A stretch of DNA of 64,000 nucleotides from Winogradskyella luteola (lineage in GTDB: Bacteria > Bacteroidota > Bacteroidia > Flavobacteriales > Flavobacteriaceae): assembly GCF_019203985.1 (NCBI RefSeq), contig NZ_JAGSPD010000015.1:16377-80376 (forward strand), read 5' to 3'. Both the position numbers and the translations under genes were made by a program. Below the pieces are notes generated by a model. That model did not search any database. It saw only the letters and a list, made by a program, of their open reading frames with translations, and had not been told where the DNA came from. Below, one piece after another: positions 24,736 to 34,464 of this stretch (positions are counted from its first letter, which is position 1; every line of letters begins with the position of its first letter).

Positions 24736-27700
24736 TTAGTTGTCGTCTGTTTCGATTGATGAATTTGTTTTAGCTTCTTCGGCTTTTATTTTATTAAGTT
24801 CTACTGTTGCTTCTTGTACAACATCGTCAAAATCTGGAAAATTAGAAATGACACTTTCTAAAATATAGTTGGCCTGAAAAGCATCTCCCAAAGCGTAGAA
24901 ATTCTTCGCCATAACGACCAAACCTTTTGCACTGTAGTACTTATAACTACTGTAATCCTTGGCCAACTTTTGAATGGTTGCATTAGACACTTCGTATTGA
25001 CCTGCTTTATGTTTAAAATAGCCATTGTAGTAAAGTGCCTCTGCTGCAACGCTGCCTGTTGCAATTTTTTCAACATCAGCATACGCCGTTTTAGCTTTGG
25101 CTTCATTACCTGTTTTTATTGCTGAACGTGCAATGATAATTTTTGCATCGCTTTTAACCTTATTATCAAGATTTGTGTTTGTCAAGACTTTTTCTGCATA
25201 AGTTTCTGCGGCTTTATAATCTTCAGTCTGGTAGTATGCATTCATTAAATTAGATTGTGCATACAAAACATTTTGAGGATAATCAGCTTCAGTTTCCAGT
25301 GTTTGTAATACAGGAATAGCTTGCGACCAGTTTGAATCATTCAAGTAAATCTCACACAATTTAACAGTGGCCTGTTCCGTATATTCACTTTTAGAAGCTT
25401 CAACTACATACTTATAATGTGGCCGTGCATTTTCGAATAAGTCTTTTTTATAATACAATTGCGCTAAGTAGAAATGTGATTTTAAAGCATGTATGCCATT
25501 AGGAAATTGATTTAGATACTTATTAAACTGACGTATGGCTTTATCTGTGTCATTATCTAAATATGGTTTCTCTGCCGCTAAATACATTGTATTATCCAGT
25601 TCAACATCAGTCACCTCAACATAGTCCAAAGATTTTACCCAAGCTGCATATTCATCTACACGTCCTAAATCTATATAAATCAATCGAGCCGTGGAAACCG
25701 CTTGAACCGCTTCCCCTGAACCTGGAAAATCCTTGGCCACTTTTTTAAACTTTGTCAATGCACGTTCATTATCACTACCATTATAATGCACTAAGCCTTG
25801 TCGCAAAAGCGCTTTTGATGTAAATGCACCACGTTTGTATTCAGCATTTAAGCGGTCATACATTTGCATAGCTTTATCTGTATCGCCAGACTTAACATAA
25901 GAATTTGCCAGTTCGTACATTGCATCATCTCTCAACGCTGACTTAGGATAACCCTCAATAAAAGTGTTTAATTCAGAAATCTTTGTAGAGCTTTTTCCTA
26001 AATACCCATGGCTCATCGCTTTTTGAAATGCGGCATAATCTGTCTCAATTTCATTAATTTGAATGGCTTTATCATAAGCGCTTATAGCATTTTGATATTT
26101 ACTTGACACAAAATAACCATCAGCCAATCTTAAATAGGCATCATTTCTTCGTGGTCTATCGCTTGAATTTTCATCTATAAACTTTTGAAAATATTTGGAG
26201 GCATTATTATAATCTTTCAACTTAAAATAAGTGTATGCCAAATTATAATTAAGGTTGTCATTTTCTGGCAAACTTGATGCTTCGGACATACCTGCAAATT
26301 GCTTAAAACCAATAAGCGCATCGTTGTAGTTAGTTAAATTATATTCCGTTTCAGATTTCCAAAATGTTGCTTTTGCTACAAAAATTGGATCTCTTGGCTC
26401 CTTCAATGAACTATTGAACAAACCTAAAGCATCATTGTATTTAGTTTCATTGTAGAGCTCAATACCTCTAAAAAATGCCACCTTTTGGTAAGCTACTTTA
26501 TTTTCAAAGCTGTTCTTTCCTTTTAAAAGCTCAAGTGCTTCTTTGTAGTTTTTTGAAGTGATATAAGAATCTATAAGTAAAGTTTCTATTTCTTCCCTGT
26601 AACTGGTTTCTGGATATTTACCTAAATACCCAGCTAACACTTGTGGTACCGATTGATAAGGATTACCAATCTCGTAACTGATTTTAGCATAGTTTAACCA
26701 AGCATCCTCTTGAATTTTAGCATCATAATCCATTTCTGAAGCATTTCTAAAAGCATTTAGTGCTTCTGGTTTCTTATCTAGATTGATATAGCTTTCGCCC
26801 AAGTGATAATAGGCGTTTTGAGCTACCGAATTATTACCATCTATGATTTTATTAAACTCTGAAATCGCAGCTTCAAAATCGTTTTGTTTGTAGTAAGTGT
26901 AACCCAATTGATAGTAATCGGTATTGTTCCACTTTCCTCTTTTGCCTTTGTAAGCTTTGAGATATGGCAAAGCTTCAGCATACTGCTCTAAGTTAAAATA
27001 GCTTTCCCCAATTATTTTAGACAATTCAGATTCTTCATCTCCTCTGCTATTAGGCAATTGCTCTTTGGCGAGTTCTATGGCTTTCTCAAACTTGCCCAAT
27101 TTAAAATTTAAATCGGCTTGATAATACGACAGTTTTTCTTTGTATTTTTCGTTATCACTAACTTGGTCAAAATACTCATTTGCAGTATCGTAATCATCAC
27201 CTTCATAGGCCATATAACCAATGTAGTATTTGGCTTGCGAGCCGTATTCTTTTGAATTGATGACACGGTTAAGGTATTTAGTGGCTTCCGTTTTACTCTT
27301 CGTTGCATATAAACTGTAACCATAATTAAAGTTGAATCTATCACGTTCTGAGCGCGCAATGCTTAGTTCATCCACTTTCTGATACCACTTGCGTGCATAT
27401 GCGTATTTAGAATTTTCAAAATAGTAATCTGCAACGTCTAAGTAAGCTGTATTGCGTTTTGTACTCGTAGGGTATTCCTCAACGAATTCTGTGATTAAAG
27501 CGTCTGCATTCTTTTGGTTTAAACGTACTGCACAATTAGCAATGTAGTAAGCGCAATCTGATTTTATGGTAACATCATCTGTATTATACTTAATATCATC
27601 AAACAAAGACTGAGCAGCTTTGTATTGTTTGTTATTGTACAAAGTTAATGCTTTCTGATAGTCTTTTAAGTCACTGGTATAAACTGCTGATTTTTGAGCA

Positions 27701-27759
27701 AAACCCAAGAACGAAAAGGCAAGAAAAACGATGATGAATTGTCTCTTTATATGTAGCAT
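24736..27759 (-). CDS. Large exported TPR-repeat protein
   Basis: The 1007-residue protein has a signal peptide (QFIIVFLAFSFLGFAQ) and is nearly all tetratricopeptide and Sel1/YbgF-like repeats. Typical units are ALTLYNNKQYKAAQSLFDDI, ALKAFRNASEMDYDAKIQEDAW-like stretches, and QLYYKKDLFENARPHYKYV. Such proteins scaffold periplasmic complexes. Its gene directly precedes the beta-barrel gene, and ftsE lies divergently upstream, a neighbourhood I recall from other Flavobacteriia. An envelope-assembly role is inference. Confidence 0.85.
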   Translation of the reverse strand: MLHIKRQFIIVFLAFSFLGFAQKSAVYTSDLKDYQKALTLYNNKQYKAAQSLFDDIKYNTDDVTIKSDCAYYIANCAVRLNQKNADALITEFVEEYPTSTKRNTAYLDVADYYFENSKYAYARKWYQKVDELSIARSERDRFNFNYGYSLYATKSKTEATKYLNRVINSKEYGSQAKYYIGYMAYEGDDYDTANEYFDQVSDNEKYKEKLSYYQADLNFKLGKFEKAIELAKEQLPNSRGDEESELSKIIGESYFNLEQYAEALPYLKAYKGKRGKWNNTDYYQLGYTYYKQNDFEAAISEFNKIIDGNNSVAQNAYYHLGESYINLDKKPEALNAFRNASEMDYDAKIQEDAWLNYAKISYEIGNPYQSVPQVLAGYLGKYPETSYREEIETLLIDSYITSKNYKEALELLKGKNSFENKVAYQKVAFFRGIELYNETKYNDALGLFNSSLKEPRDPIFVAKATFWKSETEYNLTNYNDALIGFKQFAGMSEASSLPENDNLNYNLAYTYFKLKDYNNASKYFQKFIDENSSDRPRRNDAYLRLADGYFVSSKYQNAISAYDKAIQINEIETDYAAFQKAMSHGYLGKSSTKISELNTFIEGYPKSALRDDAMYELANSYVKSGDTDKAMQMYDRLNAEYKRGAFTSKALLRQGLVHYNGSDNERALTKFKKVAKDFPGSGEAVQAVSTARLIYIDLGRVDEYAAWVKSLDYVEVTDVELDNTMYLAAEKPYLDNDTDKAIRQFNKYLNQFPNGIHALKSHFYLAQLYYKKDLFENARPHYKYVVEASKSEYTEQATVKLCEIYLNDSNWSQAIPVLQTLETEADYPQNVLYAQSNLMNAYYQTEDYKAAETYAEKVLTNTNLDNKVKSDAKIIIARSAIKTGNEAKAKTAYADVEKIATGSVAAEALYYNGYFKHKAGQYEVSNATIQKLAKDYSSYKYYSAKGLVVMAKNFYALGDAFQANYILESVISNFPDFDDVVQEATVELNKIKAEEAKTNSSIETDDN

Positions 27760-27906
27760 TAGCTTCGTTTTTTGATTACTATTTATTGATGATTCAAATA
27801 TAATCTATAACGGCAGAAATTCTGTATAATTATAAACTGAGTTATTAAAAATCATTAAACCGATATATTAAACTAAAAAGTTTAGCGTTAAACTAATCCT
27901 TGTTAA

Positions 27907-27938
27907 TTTGATAATTGATTTTATTAATAATACATTTA
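27907..27938 (+). promoter_or_regulatory. Probable ftsE promoter
   Basis: A -33-like TTTG (27907-27910) and a -7-like TACATTTA (27931-27938) are separated by 20 bp, close to the Bacteroidota consensus TTTG-N19-TAnnTTTG. The start codon is 27 bp downstream. Confidence 0.5.
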
Positions 27939-27965
27939 CACATACCAAAAATTTTACGAAAAAAT

Positions 27966-28649
27966 ATGTCCGAAACGGTTTTACAACTCAAAGATGCCAC
28001 CATTTATCAAGGTGACAGCATGGTACTTGCCAATGTAGATTTTGAAATGCAAAAAGGTGACTTTGTATATCTTATAGGTAAAACAGGGAGTGGTAAGAGT
28101 AGTTTTATGAAAACCCTTTATGGTGATTTAGAATTAACAGAAGGCGAAGGCCAAGTTGTGGATTTTAATTTAAGAACCATGAAGGAAAAAGATATTCCTT
28201 TTTTGCGCAGAAAATTGGGCATTGTTTTTCAGGATTTTAAGTTACTACCAGATCGCACCATTAATGGCAATCTAGAATTTGTACTTAAAGCCACTGGTTG
28301 GAAGGATAAAGATAAAATAAAGGAGCGCATTGAAACTGTTTTAGATAAAGTTGCCATGAAAACCAAGGGTTTTAAATACCCTCATGAACTCTCTGGTGGT
28401 GAGCAGCAGCGTATTGCCATTGCACGAGCTCTGTTAAACGACCCAGAATTAATCTTAGCTGATGAGCCAACTGGGAATTTAGATCCGCAGACCAGTATTG
28501 AGGTTATGGAAGTTTTACAGGACATCAATAAAAATGGCAACACTATTTTAATGGCCACTCACGATTATGCTTTACTTCTAAAATACCCAAGTAAAACTTT
28601 GAAATGTGATGAGAACAAGGTTTTTGAAGTGGTACAGCGCAAGGGTTAA
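27966..28649 (+). CDS. ftsE: Cell-division ABC transporter ATP-binding protein FtsE
   Basis: I start at ATG 27966 because the family begins here ([15 protein letters not shown]); the frame is open 17 codons further up without support. The 227-residue ABC ATPase has Walker [10 protein letters not shown], the Q-loop [12 protein letters not shown], signature [15 protein letters not shown], Walker [13 protein letters not shown] and the His switch MATHDYAL. FtsE with FtsX regulates peptidoglycan hydrolases at the septum. ftsX is not in this window; a glycosyltransferase gene follows 21 bp downstream. Confidence 0.9.
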   Translation: MSETVLQLKDATIYQGDSMVLANVDFEMQKGDFVYLIGKTGSGKSSFMKTLYGDLELTEGEGQVVDFNLRTMKEKDIPFLRRKLGIVFQDFKLLPDRTINGNLEFVLKATGWKDKDKIKERIETVLDKVAMKTKGFKYPHELSGGEQQRIAIARALLNDPELILADEPTGNLDPQTSIEVMEVLQDINKNGNTILMATHDYALLLKYPSKTLKCDENKVFEVVQRKG

Positions 28650-28670
28650 TGACTTTTCAAAGTATAATAA

Positions 28671-29564
28671 ATGCTTTCAATACTTTTACCAATATATAAT
28701 TATGCGGTTAATGACCTCTTAACCTCTTTAGATAAAGCCACTGAGGGATTAGATTTCGATTATGAAATTCTATGTTGGGAAGATGGTTCCCAGTTATATT
28801 TAGATGAGAACAAGATGGTGTGCGATTCTGTAAAAAATACAACCCATCATATTTCAAACGATAACAAAGGGAGAATCACTTCCCGTCAATTACTAGCAAA
28901 AAAAGCCAAATATAATTGGTTGCTTTTTTTAGATGCTGATGTAGAATTACCAGATAATAATCTAATTAATAATTATTCAAATTATCTAACACATGAACAT
29001 GATGCAGTTTATGGTGGTTATGCCTATAAGCCAAATCGTCCAAGTGAAGAATTCACCCTAAGGTGGACTTATGGTAAATCTTACGAAAATGCAAATGCTG
29101 TCATTAGAAACAAATTGCCTTATAAGGTGGTAATTTCTGGAAACTTCATGATAAGAAAAAACGTGTTTCTAGATATTAATTCTGAAATAAAAAATGACGG
29201 TTATGGTTATGATAATATTTTTGGAGCACTAATGAAATCTAAAAGCACAAAGGTTTTTCATATTGATAATGCGGTTTTTCATAATGGTTTAGACAGTAAT
29301 GCCCTTTTTTTAAAAAAAACAGAACATGCTGTAAAAACCCTATTTTACAACTATCATAGTCTAAAAGTAATATCCACAGACAATACGCTTTTAGAATTAT
29401 ATAAATCATTAAAACGATTTAGAGTTCATAAAATAGTTGCCATACTATTTAATCTATTTAAACACCCTATTCGCATTCAGCTATTAAGTAAGCGCCCCAG
29501 TATGAAACTATTTCAATTTTATAAATTGGGCTACCTTTGCGCATTAAGTCCAAATAAAAGATGA
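28671..29564 (+). CDS. Glycosyltransferase family 2
   Basis: The 297-residue protein has a GT-A fold: SILLPIYNYAVNDLL at the N-terminus, the acidic WEDGS, and the DxD-type site in WLLFLDADVELPD (about residues 82-94). GT2 enzymes transfer sugars from nucleotide donors. Donor and acceptor are not predictable. It overlaps the next GT2 gene by 4 bp (ATGA), so the two are translationally coupled. Confidence 0.88.
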   Translation: MLSILLPIYNYAVNDLLTSLDKATEGLDFDYEILCWEDGSQLYLDENKMVCDSVKNTTHHISNDNKGRITSRQLLAKKAKYNWLLFLDADVELPDNNLINNYSNYLTHEHDAVYGGYAYKPNRPSEEFTLRWTYGKSYENANAVIRNKLPYKVVISGNFMIRKNVFLDINSEIKNDGYGYDNIFGALMKSKSTKVFHIDNAVFHNGLDSNALFLKKTEHAVKTLFYNYHSLKVISTDNTLLELYKSLKRFRVHKIVAILFNLFKHPIRIQLLSKRPSMKLFQFYKLGYLCALSPNKR

Positions 29565-30502
29565 CACCATTTTTTTCTGTTGTGGTTAGTGTGTATAACA
29601 AAGCTAATTTTGTTGAAAAAACTATAGCCAGCATTTTAAGGCAATCCTTTAGTGATTTTGAATTAATCGTCGTTGATGATGGTAGTACAGACGATAGTTT
29701 AAAAAAACTACATAGTATAGAAGATGAAAGAATTACTATTTACCCAACAAAAAATCAGGGTGTATCTGCGGCAAGAAACTATGGCTTAAGCAAGGCCAAA
29801 TGTAATTATATTGCACTTTCTGATGGTGATGATATCTGGTTAGAAAATCACTTGTCTGAATTAAAGGCCTTAATAGAGGCTTATCCAAGATGTGGTATCT
29901 ATGCAACATCTTACGAAAAACACTTTTTTGAACGTTATGTTACGCAACCAAAATTTAGTAATGTTGATCATCCTTTTTTCGGTATCGTAGAGGATTACTT
30001 TAGAACAAGCTTAGTAGATAATATTCTTTGGACTTCTGCAGTGGCTATACCAAAACAAGTTATTAACGATGGCTTCGTTTTTGATGAGAGTATTGGTTGT
30101 GGCGAGGATATTGACCTTTGGATAAGAATTGCAAAAGATTATAATGTCGCTTTTTCTTCAAAGCCTACCGCCCATAAAATGATTCACTCAAAAGATAATC
30201 ACCTATCGTTAACCAAGAATATACCCGATTTAATTTCAATTTTAGATAAGCATGAAAGAGATGAAAAAAACAACCCATCATTAAAAGCATATCTCGATAT
30301 TAATAGGTTTACAATTGCAATGGAAGCCAAAATAAGAAATGATTTTATCAACTACAGGAAGATTAAAAAAGAAATTGATCCCAAACACCTAAACCAAAAA
30401 TTAAAATTGCTATTAATTTTACCTGCCAGTATTTTACGATTATTAAAACGGTTAAAATTTTTTCTTCTAAAAAAGAGACTTTACATTTCACCTTTTAGAT
30501 GA
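29561..30502 (+). CDS. Glycosyltransferase family 2
   Basis: The 313-residue GT2 has FFSVVVSVYNKANFVEKTI, the UDP-binding VVDDGSTDDS, GVSAARNYGL and the metal site LSDGDDIW. The C-terminus is basic and hydrophobic (RLLKRLKFFLLKKR), suggesting membrane association. Its last 22 bp overlap the end of the convergent cupin gene, so neither gene has its own terminator there. Confidence 0.9.
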   Translation: MTPFFSVVVSVYNKANFVEKTIASILRQSFSDFELIVVDDGSTDDSLKKLHSIEDERITIYPTKNQGVSAARNYGLSKAKCNYIALSDGDDIWLENHLSELKALIEAYPRCGIYATSYEKHFFERYVTQPKFSNVDHPFFGIVEDYFRTSLVDNILWTSAVAIPKQVINDGFVFDESIGCGEDIDLWIRIAKDYNVAFSSKPTAHKMIHSKDNHLSLTKNIPDLISILDKHERDEKNNPSLKAYLDINRFTIAMEAKIRNDFINYRKIKKEIDPKHLNQKLKLLLILPASILRLLKRLKFFLLKKRLYISPFR

Positions 30503-30891
30503 CAAAACGTATTATAATCCCTTACATACTCAGTTTCATCGTATGTAGTTGAGGCTAAAACCAAACAAACAGCTCCTGAAGAAAAATTATCAATTTCTCG
30601 CCAAATATGAGTTGGGATATATAAGCCTTGATTAGGTTTATTTAGCAACATACGTTTCCGTGATGTTCCATCATCTACAATGACTTCAAAACTACCGCTG
30701 AGTGCTATAATTACGGACTCTTGTTCATTATGAGCATGTCCACCTCTATAACTATCACTTGGTACATCGTATAAATAATAGACGCGCTTAATAGAAAATG
30801 GAATCACATCTCTTTCAATTACTGCAAGTGAGCCACGTTCATCATGCACTTTAGGTATTTTAATTAGGTTTGTATCTTTTACAGTGTTCAT
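30481..30891 (-). CDS. dTDP-sugar 3,4-ketoisomerase-like cupin (FdtA/QdtA/WxcM family)
   Basis: The 136-residue cupin has the family core: DERGSLAVIERDVIPFSIKRVYYLYDVP in two parts, RGGHAHNEQESVIIALSGSFEV with the active-site His pair, and IPTHIWREI. FdtA, QdtA and relatives convert dTDP-4-keto-6-deoxyglucose to its 3-keto isomer before transamination. A DegT aminotransferase gene is 5 kb away in the same locus, which fits a 3-amino-3,6-dideoxyhexose pathway. Whether the product is Fuc3N or Qui3N cannot be told from sequence alone. The rml genes that supply its substrate are not in the window. Confidence 0.82.
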   Translation of the reverse strand: MNTVKDTNLIKIPKVHDERGSLAVIERDVIPFSIKRVYYLYDVPSDSYRGGHAHNEQESVIIALSGSFEVIVDDGTSRKRMLLNKPNQGLYIPTHIWREIDNFSSGAVCLVLASTTYDETEYVRDYNTFCHLKGEM

Positions 30892-30894
30892 CAG

Positions 30895-31983
30895 TTATTT
30901 CAGTATAGTTTTCCATTGCTGCCCGATAGTGCTCTTAGAAAACTTTTCAATACTCTTTTGGGCATTAGACTTACATTGTAAATATAAATTTTTATCCTCT
31001 AACATTCTATTCATAGCATTTGTTAGAGCCTCTATATTATGATTTTCTACCAAAAGACCATTTTTTTCATTCACAATAATTTCATTTGGACCAGACTTAC
31101 AATCAACCGAAATTACGGGTGTACCAACAGAAAGAGACTCTACCAGAGCTCTTGGAAATCCTTCAAACCTGCTTGTTAAAACCGTAAAAAAAGCAGCTTC
31201 AACAAAGGGATAAGGATTAACCAGAAACTCTAAAAACTCTACATGATTACTTAAGCCCAAAGTATCACTTTTTTGTTTTAACATCATTTTATCCTTGCCA
31301 TTACCAAGAATTTTGAGCTTTACTGAATTATGTGGAAGCTTTGATTTGGAATAGGCTTCAAGCAAAAGGGAAATGTTTTTTATGTCGTCATTTAACCTTC
31401 CGAAAAATAGAATATAATTGTCTTTTATTGTTTTTTTAACTAAAAGTTCCTCAGCATCTATTGCTACTTGGTTGTGAATGACCTCAAGATTTTTAAACCC
31501 AAATTCATTATTCAGTTTTTCTGCAATAGCTTTTGATACAGAAACAATTTTATATGCAGAACCATACAATAATTTAGCAAAAAATTTACTGGGATATATA
31601 TACATATCCGTATTGTAACTGCGGACACAATATATCGTGTTTTTTGCATTATAAATCCATTTGGAAACAATCAGTTCTTTAAATAGTCCTATACGGGTTC
31701 TGTTATCAATAACATAATCAAACTTATGTGCTTTAAGGTAATTCTTAAAAATCTTTAAGCGCTTAAATCTACCCATTTTAGAGTCGTCTTCTGCCTTAAG
31801 TTTTCCTAGGTTAAGCAATTTCCCTTTGTAGGGGTAATCAATCTTATCCAATACCGAAACAATATGAACATCAAAGTCTAGATCAAAAAGCATTTCTGAT
31901 AATAAAGCTGAAGACCTTTCTGCACCGCCAACACCAAGCGATGAAACTACAATACATATTTTTTTGGTGTTAGTTTTAATCAT
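30895..31983 (-). CDS. Glycosyltransferase family 4
   Basis: The 362-residue GT-B enzyme starts ICIVVSSLGVGGAERSSALL, the GT4 N-terminal glycine-rich loop. It ends with the donor-binding region SRFEGFPRALVESLSVGTPVISVDCKSGPNEII (E-x7-E motif) and NGLLVEN. It is three bases upstream of the cupin gene on the same strand. The acceptor is unknown. Confidence 0.9.
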   Translation of the reverse strand: MIKTNTKKICIVVSSLGVGGAERSSALLSEMLFDLDFDVHIVSVLDKIDYPYKGKLLNLGKLKAEDDSKMGRFKRLKIFKNYLKAHKFDYVIDNRTRIGLFKELIVSKWIYNAKNTIYCVRSYNTDMYIYPSKFFAKLLYGSAYKIVSVSKAIAEKLNNEFGFKNLEVIHNQVAIDAEELLVKKTIKDNYILFFGRLNDDIKNISLLLEAYSKSKLPHNSVKLKILGNGKDKMMLKQKSDTLGLSNHVEFLEFLVNPYPFVEAAFFTVLTSRFEGFPRALVESLSVGTPVISVDCKSGPNEIIVNEKNGLLVENHNIEALTNAMNRMLEDKNLYLQCKSNAQKSIEKFSKSTIGQQWKTILK

Positions 31984-31990
31984 TTACAAG

Positions 31991-31998
31991 TATCTTTG
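31991..31998 (+). promoter_or_regulatory. -7 element of the 32020 glycosyltransferase gene
   Basis: TATCTTTG matches TAnnTTTG exactly, 22 bp before the ATG. A TTTG at 31963-31966 is 24 bp upstream, slightly far for a -33 box. Confidence 0.5.
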
Positions 31999-32019
31999 AA
32001 AACAAATGTAACGATATAA

Positions 32020-33168
32020 ATGAAGATATTATTAGTTGGTGAATATAGCAGGCTTCATAATTCATTAAAAGAGGGATTGGAAAAATTAAACCATGATATC
32101 ACTATTGTTGCAGCTTACGACGGTTTTAAAAAGTACGACGTTGATTTACTAATTAAAAAAAAATATCGAAGAGGGATAAAGAAAAAAGTAAAAAACTTAC
32201 TCTATAGACTAACTGGCTTTGATCTTGAATCTTACAATGTTATACAACAAATACAACAATTAGAATCACAATTGAGAGGCTACGATATTGTACAATTTAT
32301 CAATGAAACGCCTTTTGGTTGTTCCGCAGAGATTGAAACTAAAATTTTCGATTTTATTTCGTCTCGGAACAACAACACATACCTTCTATCTTGTGGTACA
32401 GACTACATTAGTGTTAATTATGCTAATGGTAAAAATTTAAGGTATTCCATCCTCACCCCTTACAAAAACGGTAAGGATAAAACCAATCTCTTTGCATACG
32501 GTCTAAAATTTTTAAAACCAGAATTTAAAGCATTACATTATCATATTTATAACAAAATAAATGGCGTTATTGCATCGGATATGGATTATCACCTACCTCT
32601 CCAAAACCACCCTAAATATTTGGGCTTAATCCCCAACCCAATAAACATAGATAATTTAAAGTTTGAAGAGCTAAAAATTAAAGATAAGATTATCATTTTT
32701 CATGGTATTAACATTCAAAACTATTACAAAAAGGGAAATGATATTTTTGAAGATGCCTTAGGCATTATTAAGCAAAAATATTCGGATAAAATAAAGGTTA
32801 TAACAGTAAGAAACTTACCGTATTCTGAGTATATTAAAGCCTATAACCAATCCCAAATTTTATTAGATCAGATCTATGCTTACGACCAAGGTTATAATGC
32901 TCTAGAAGCCATGGCAAAAGGCAAAGTCGTTTTCACAGGTGCGGAAAAAGAATGGTTAAATCATTATAATGTCAAAGAAGACACTATTGTTATTAATGCT
33001 TTACCAAATGCCGCAAGTATTGTTGAAAAATTAGAATGGCTGATTAAAAACCCCAGCAAGATTATTGAGATATCTAAAAATGCCAGACAATTTATTGAAG
33101 AACATCATCACTATGTAACATCGGCCAAAAACTATCTAAATATTTGGGGAACCAACAACAAGCTCTAA
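32020..33168 (+). CDS. GT-B glycosyltransferase-like protein
   Basis: The 382-residue protein starts ILLVGEYSRLHNSLKEGLEKLNHD, like a GT4 N-domain. It has a basic stretch KKYRRGIKKKVKNLLYRL and a late donor-site-like region (LLDQIYAYDQGYNALEAMAKGKVVFTG, with an acidic residue before the GLEAMA-like helix). It is the only plus-strand gene inside a minus-strand block and overlaps the end of the flippase gene by 4 bp. Its own promoter is at 31991. Confidence 0.8.
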   Translation: MKILLVGEYSRLHNSLKEGLEKLNHDITIVAAYDGFKKYDVDLLIKKKYRRGIKKKVKNLLYRLTGFDLESYNVIQQIQQLESQLRGYDIVQFINETPFGCSAEIETKIFDFISSRNNNTYLLSCGTDYISVNYANGKNLRYSILTPYKNGKDKTNLFAYGLKFLKPEFKALHYHIYNKINGVIASDMDYHLPLQNHPKYLGLIPNPINIDNLKFEELKIKDKIIIFHGINIQNYYKKGNDIFEDALGIIKQKYSDKIKVITVRNLPYSEYIKAYNQSQILLDQIYAYDQGYNALEAMAKGKVVFTGAEKEWLNHYNVKEDTIVINALPNAASIVEKLEWLIKNPSKIIEISKNARQFIEEHHHYVTSAKNYLNIWGTNNKL

Positions 33169-34454
33169 CCATTTTCGGAAGATTTATTACTGTAATAAGC
33201 ACCAATAACAAAAACCACAATGATAAAGTAAACGATATAACGTACCAAATGTGCTATAACAACTCCTTCGGTCCCGTAGTATTGTATAAATAGTTTAGTA
33301 AGTACAAAGAATAACACCAATGAAATGATTTCGGTAATCACGAAGCTTTTTACCAAACGCTTAGCTAAAAATTGATGAGCCAATACCAATGCACAAAGCC
33401 GTATAAAATCACCTAACAATTGCCATTTAAACAACGGTTCCATTCCTGTGAAATTTGGATAAACAACATCAATAATAAGATTTCTAAGCACGTACACCAA
33501 GAGCATGCCTAATCCAAAAATTGGTAGAATAGTTTTATAGATATTTAAAACTTCATTTTTAAATTCGTGTTTAGTATTAATATTTGCAAATTTAGGAATC
33601 ACGTATAACGTAAATAATCCTGTGGCAAACACCATATAATTCCGTGAGATAAATGTCATAGCTGTCCAATAACCAGCTTCATTAACATTGATTTCATCCG
33701 TAATCAATGTTCTAATATCCAATTCTATATAATTGAGTAGAAATGTGGATACGAAAGACATTAATGTAAAAGCTAAAAGCTCATTTCTATAAACAAGATT
33801 TAGTTTTATATCTTTAAATCCTATATATTTTCTTAAAGTTTTACCGAATACAAACCCTAAAACACTAAGTTGTATAATTGGGGCAATAGCAATGGCTATA
33901 ATTACTCCTTCTAAGTTTGAAGTATATAACCCTATAAGAATAGCTGCTGTTGCCAACAAGTAACTAATAAGTTCAATTTTAGCGTATTTTTTATAATCTG
34001 AAAGCCCATTTACAACACCTCCAATAGTTCTATTTAAGGCAATAAAAGGTACTATGACAGCCAACAATCTAAATACATAAATAAAGTCATCTGATTTAAA
34101 AAGGTAGTTGGAGAAATAACTTGAACCAAAAAATAAAACTAATGCAGAAATAAAAGACCCGAGAATAAAAAATACCGTAGCTGTAGAAAACAACTTGGCT
34201 AATTCTGGTTTGTTTTCTTTGTATTCCGCAACATATTTTACAACACCATTAAAAACACCAAGCGTTGATGTACTGGTCAACATTGCCATAACATTACGCA
34301 CCTGTCCAATACTAGCAATACCTGCTTCGCCAACGGTAATTGCCAACAAACGCTGAATAAAAACCGAAACGATAAGTCTTATGGTAATTACGACCGCATT
34401 AAGAGATGTAATCTTTAAGACTGTATTACCGCTAAGAAATTTTGGAAGCCTCAC
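33165..34454 (-). CDS. Wzx-like O-antigen/polysaccharide flippase, copy 1
   Basis: The 429-residue protein has about 12 transmembrane helices of the MATE/MOP flippase type. It starts LKITSLNAVVITIRLIVSVFIQRLLAITVGEAGIASIGQVRN in segments and has the conserved NEAGYWTAMTFIS and LKRLVKSF-like loop FLAKRLVKSF. It resembles WzxE-type translocases that flip lipid-linked repeat units. It lies 10 bp downstream of a paralogous flippase gene in one minus-strand operon. Confidence 0.88.
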   Translation of the reverse strand: MRLPKFLSGNTVLKITSLNAVVITIRLIVSVFIQRLLAITVGEAGIASIGQVRNVMAMLTSTSTLGVFNGVVKYVAEYKENKPELAKLFSTATVFFILGSFISALVLFFGSSYFSNYLFKSDDFIYVFRLLAVIVPFIALNRTIGGVVNGLSDYKKYAKIELISYLLATAAILIGLYTSNLEGVIIAIAIAPIIQLSVLGFVFGKTLRKYIGFKDIKLNLVYRNELLAFTLMSFVSTFLLNYIELDIRTLITDEINVNEAGYWTAMTFISRNYMVFATGLFTLYVIPKFANINTKHEFKNEVLNIYKTILPIFGLGMLLVYVLRNLIIDVVYPNFTGMEPLFKWQLLGDFIRLCALVLAHQFLAKRLVKSFVITEIISLVLFFVLTKLFIQYYGTEGVVIAHLVRYIVYFIIVVFVIGAYYSNKSSENG

Positions 34455-34464
34455 GTTTAGTTAT

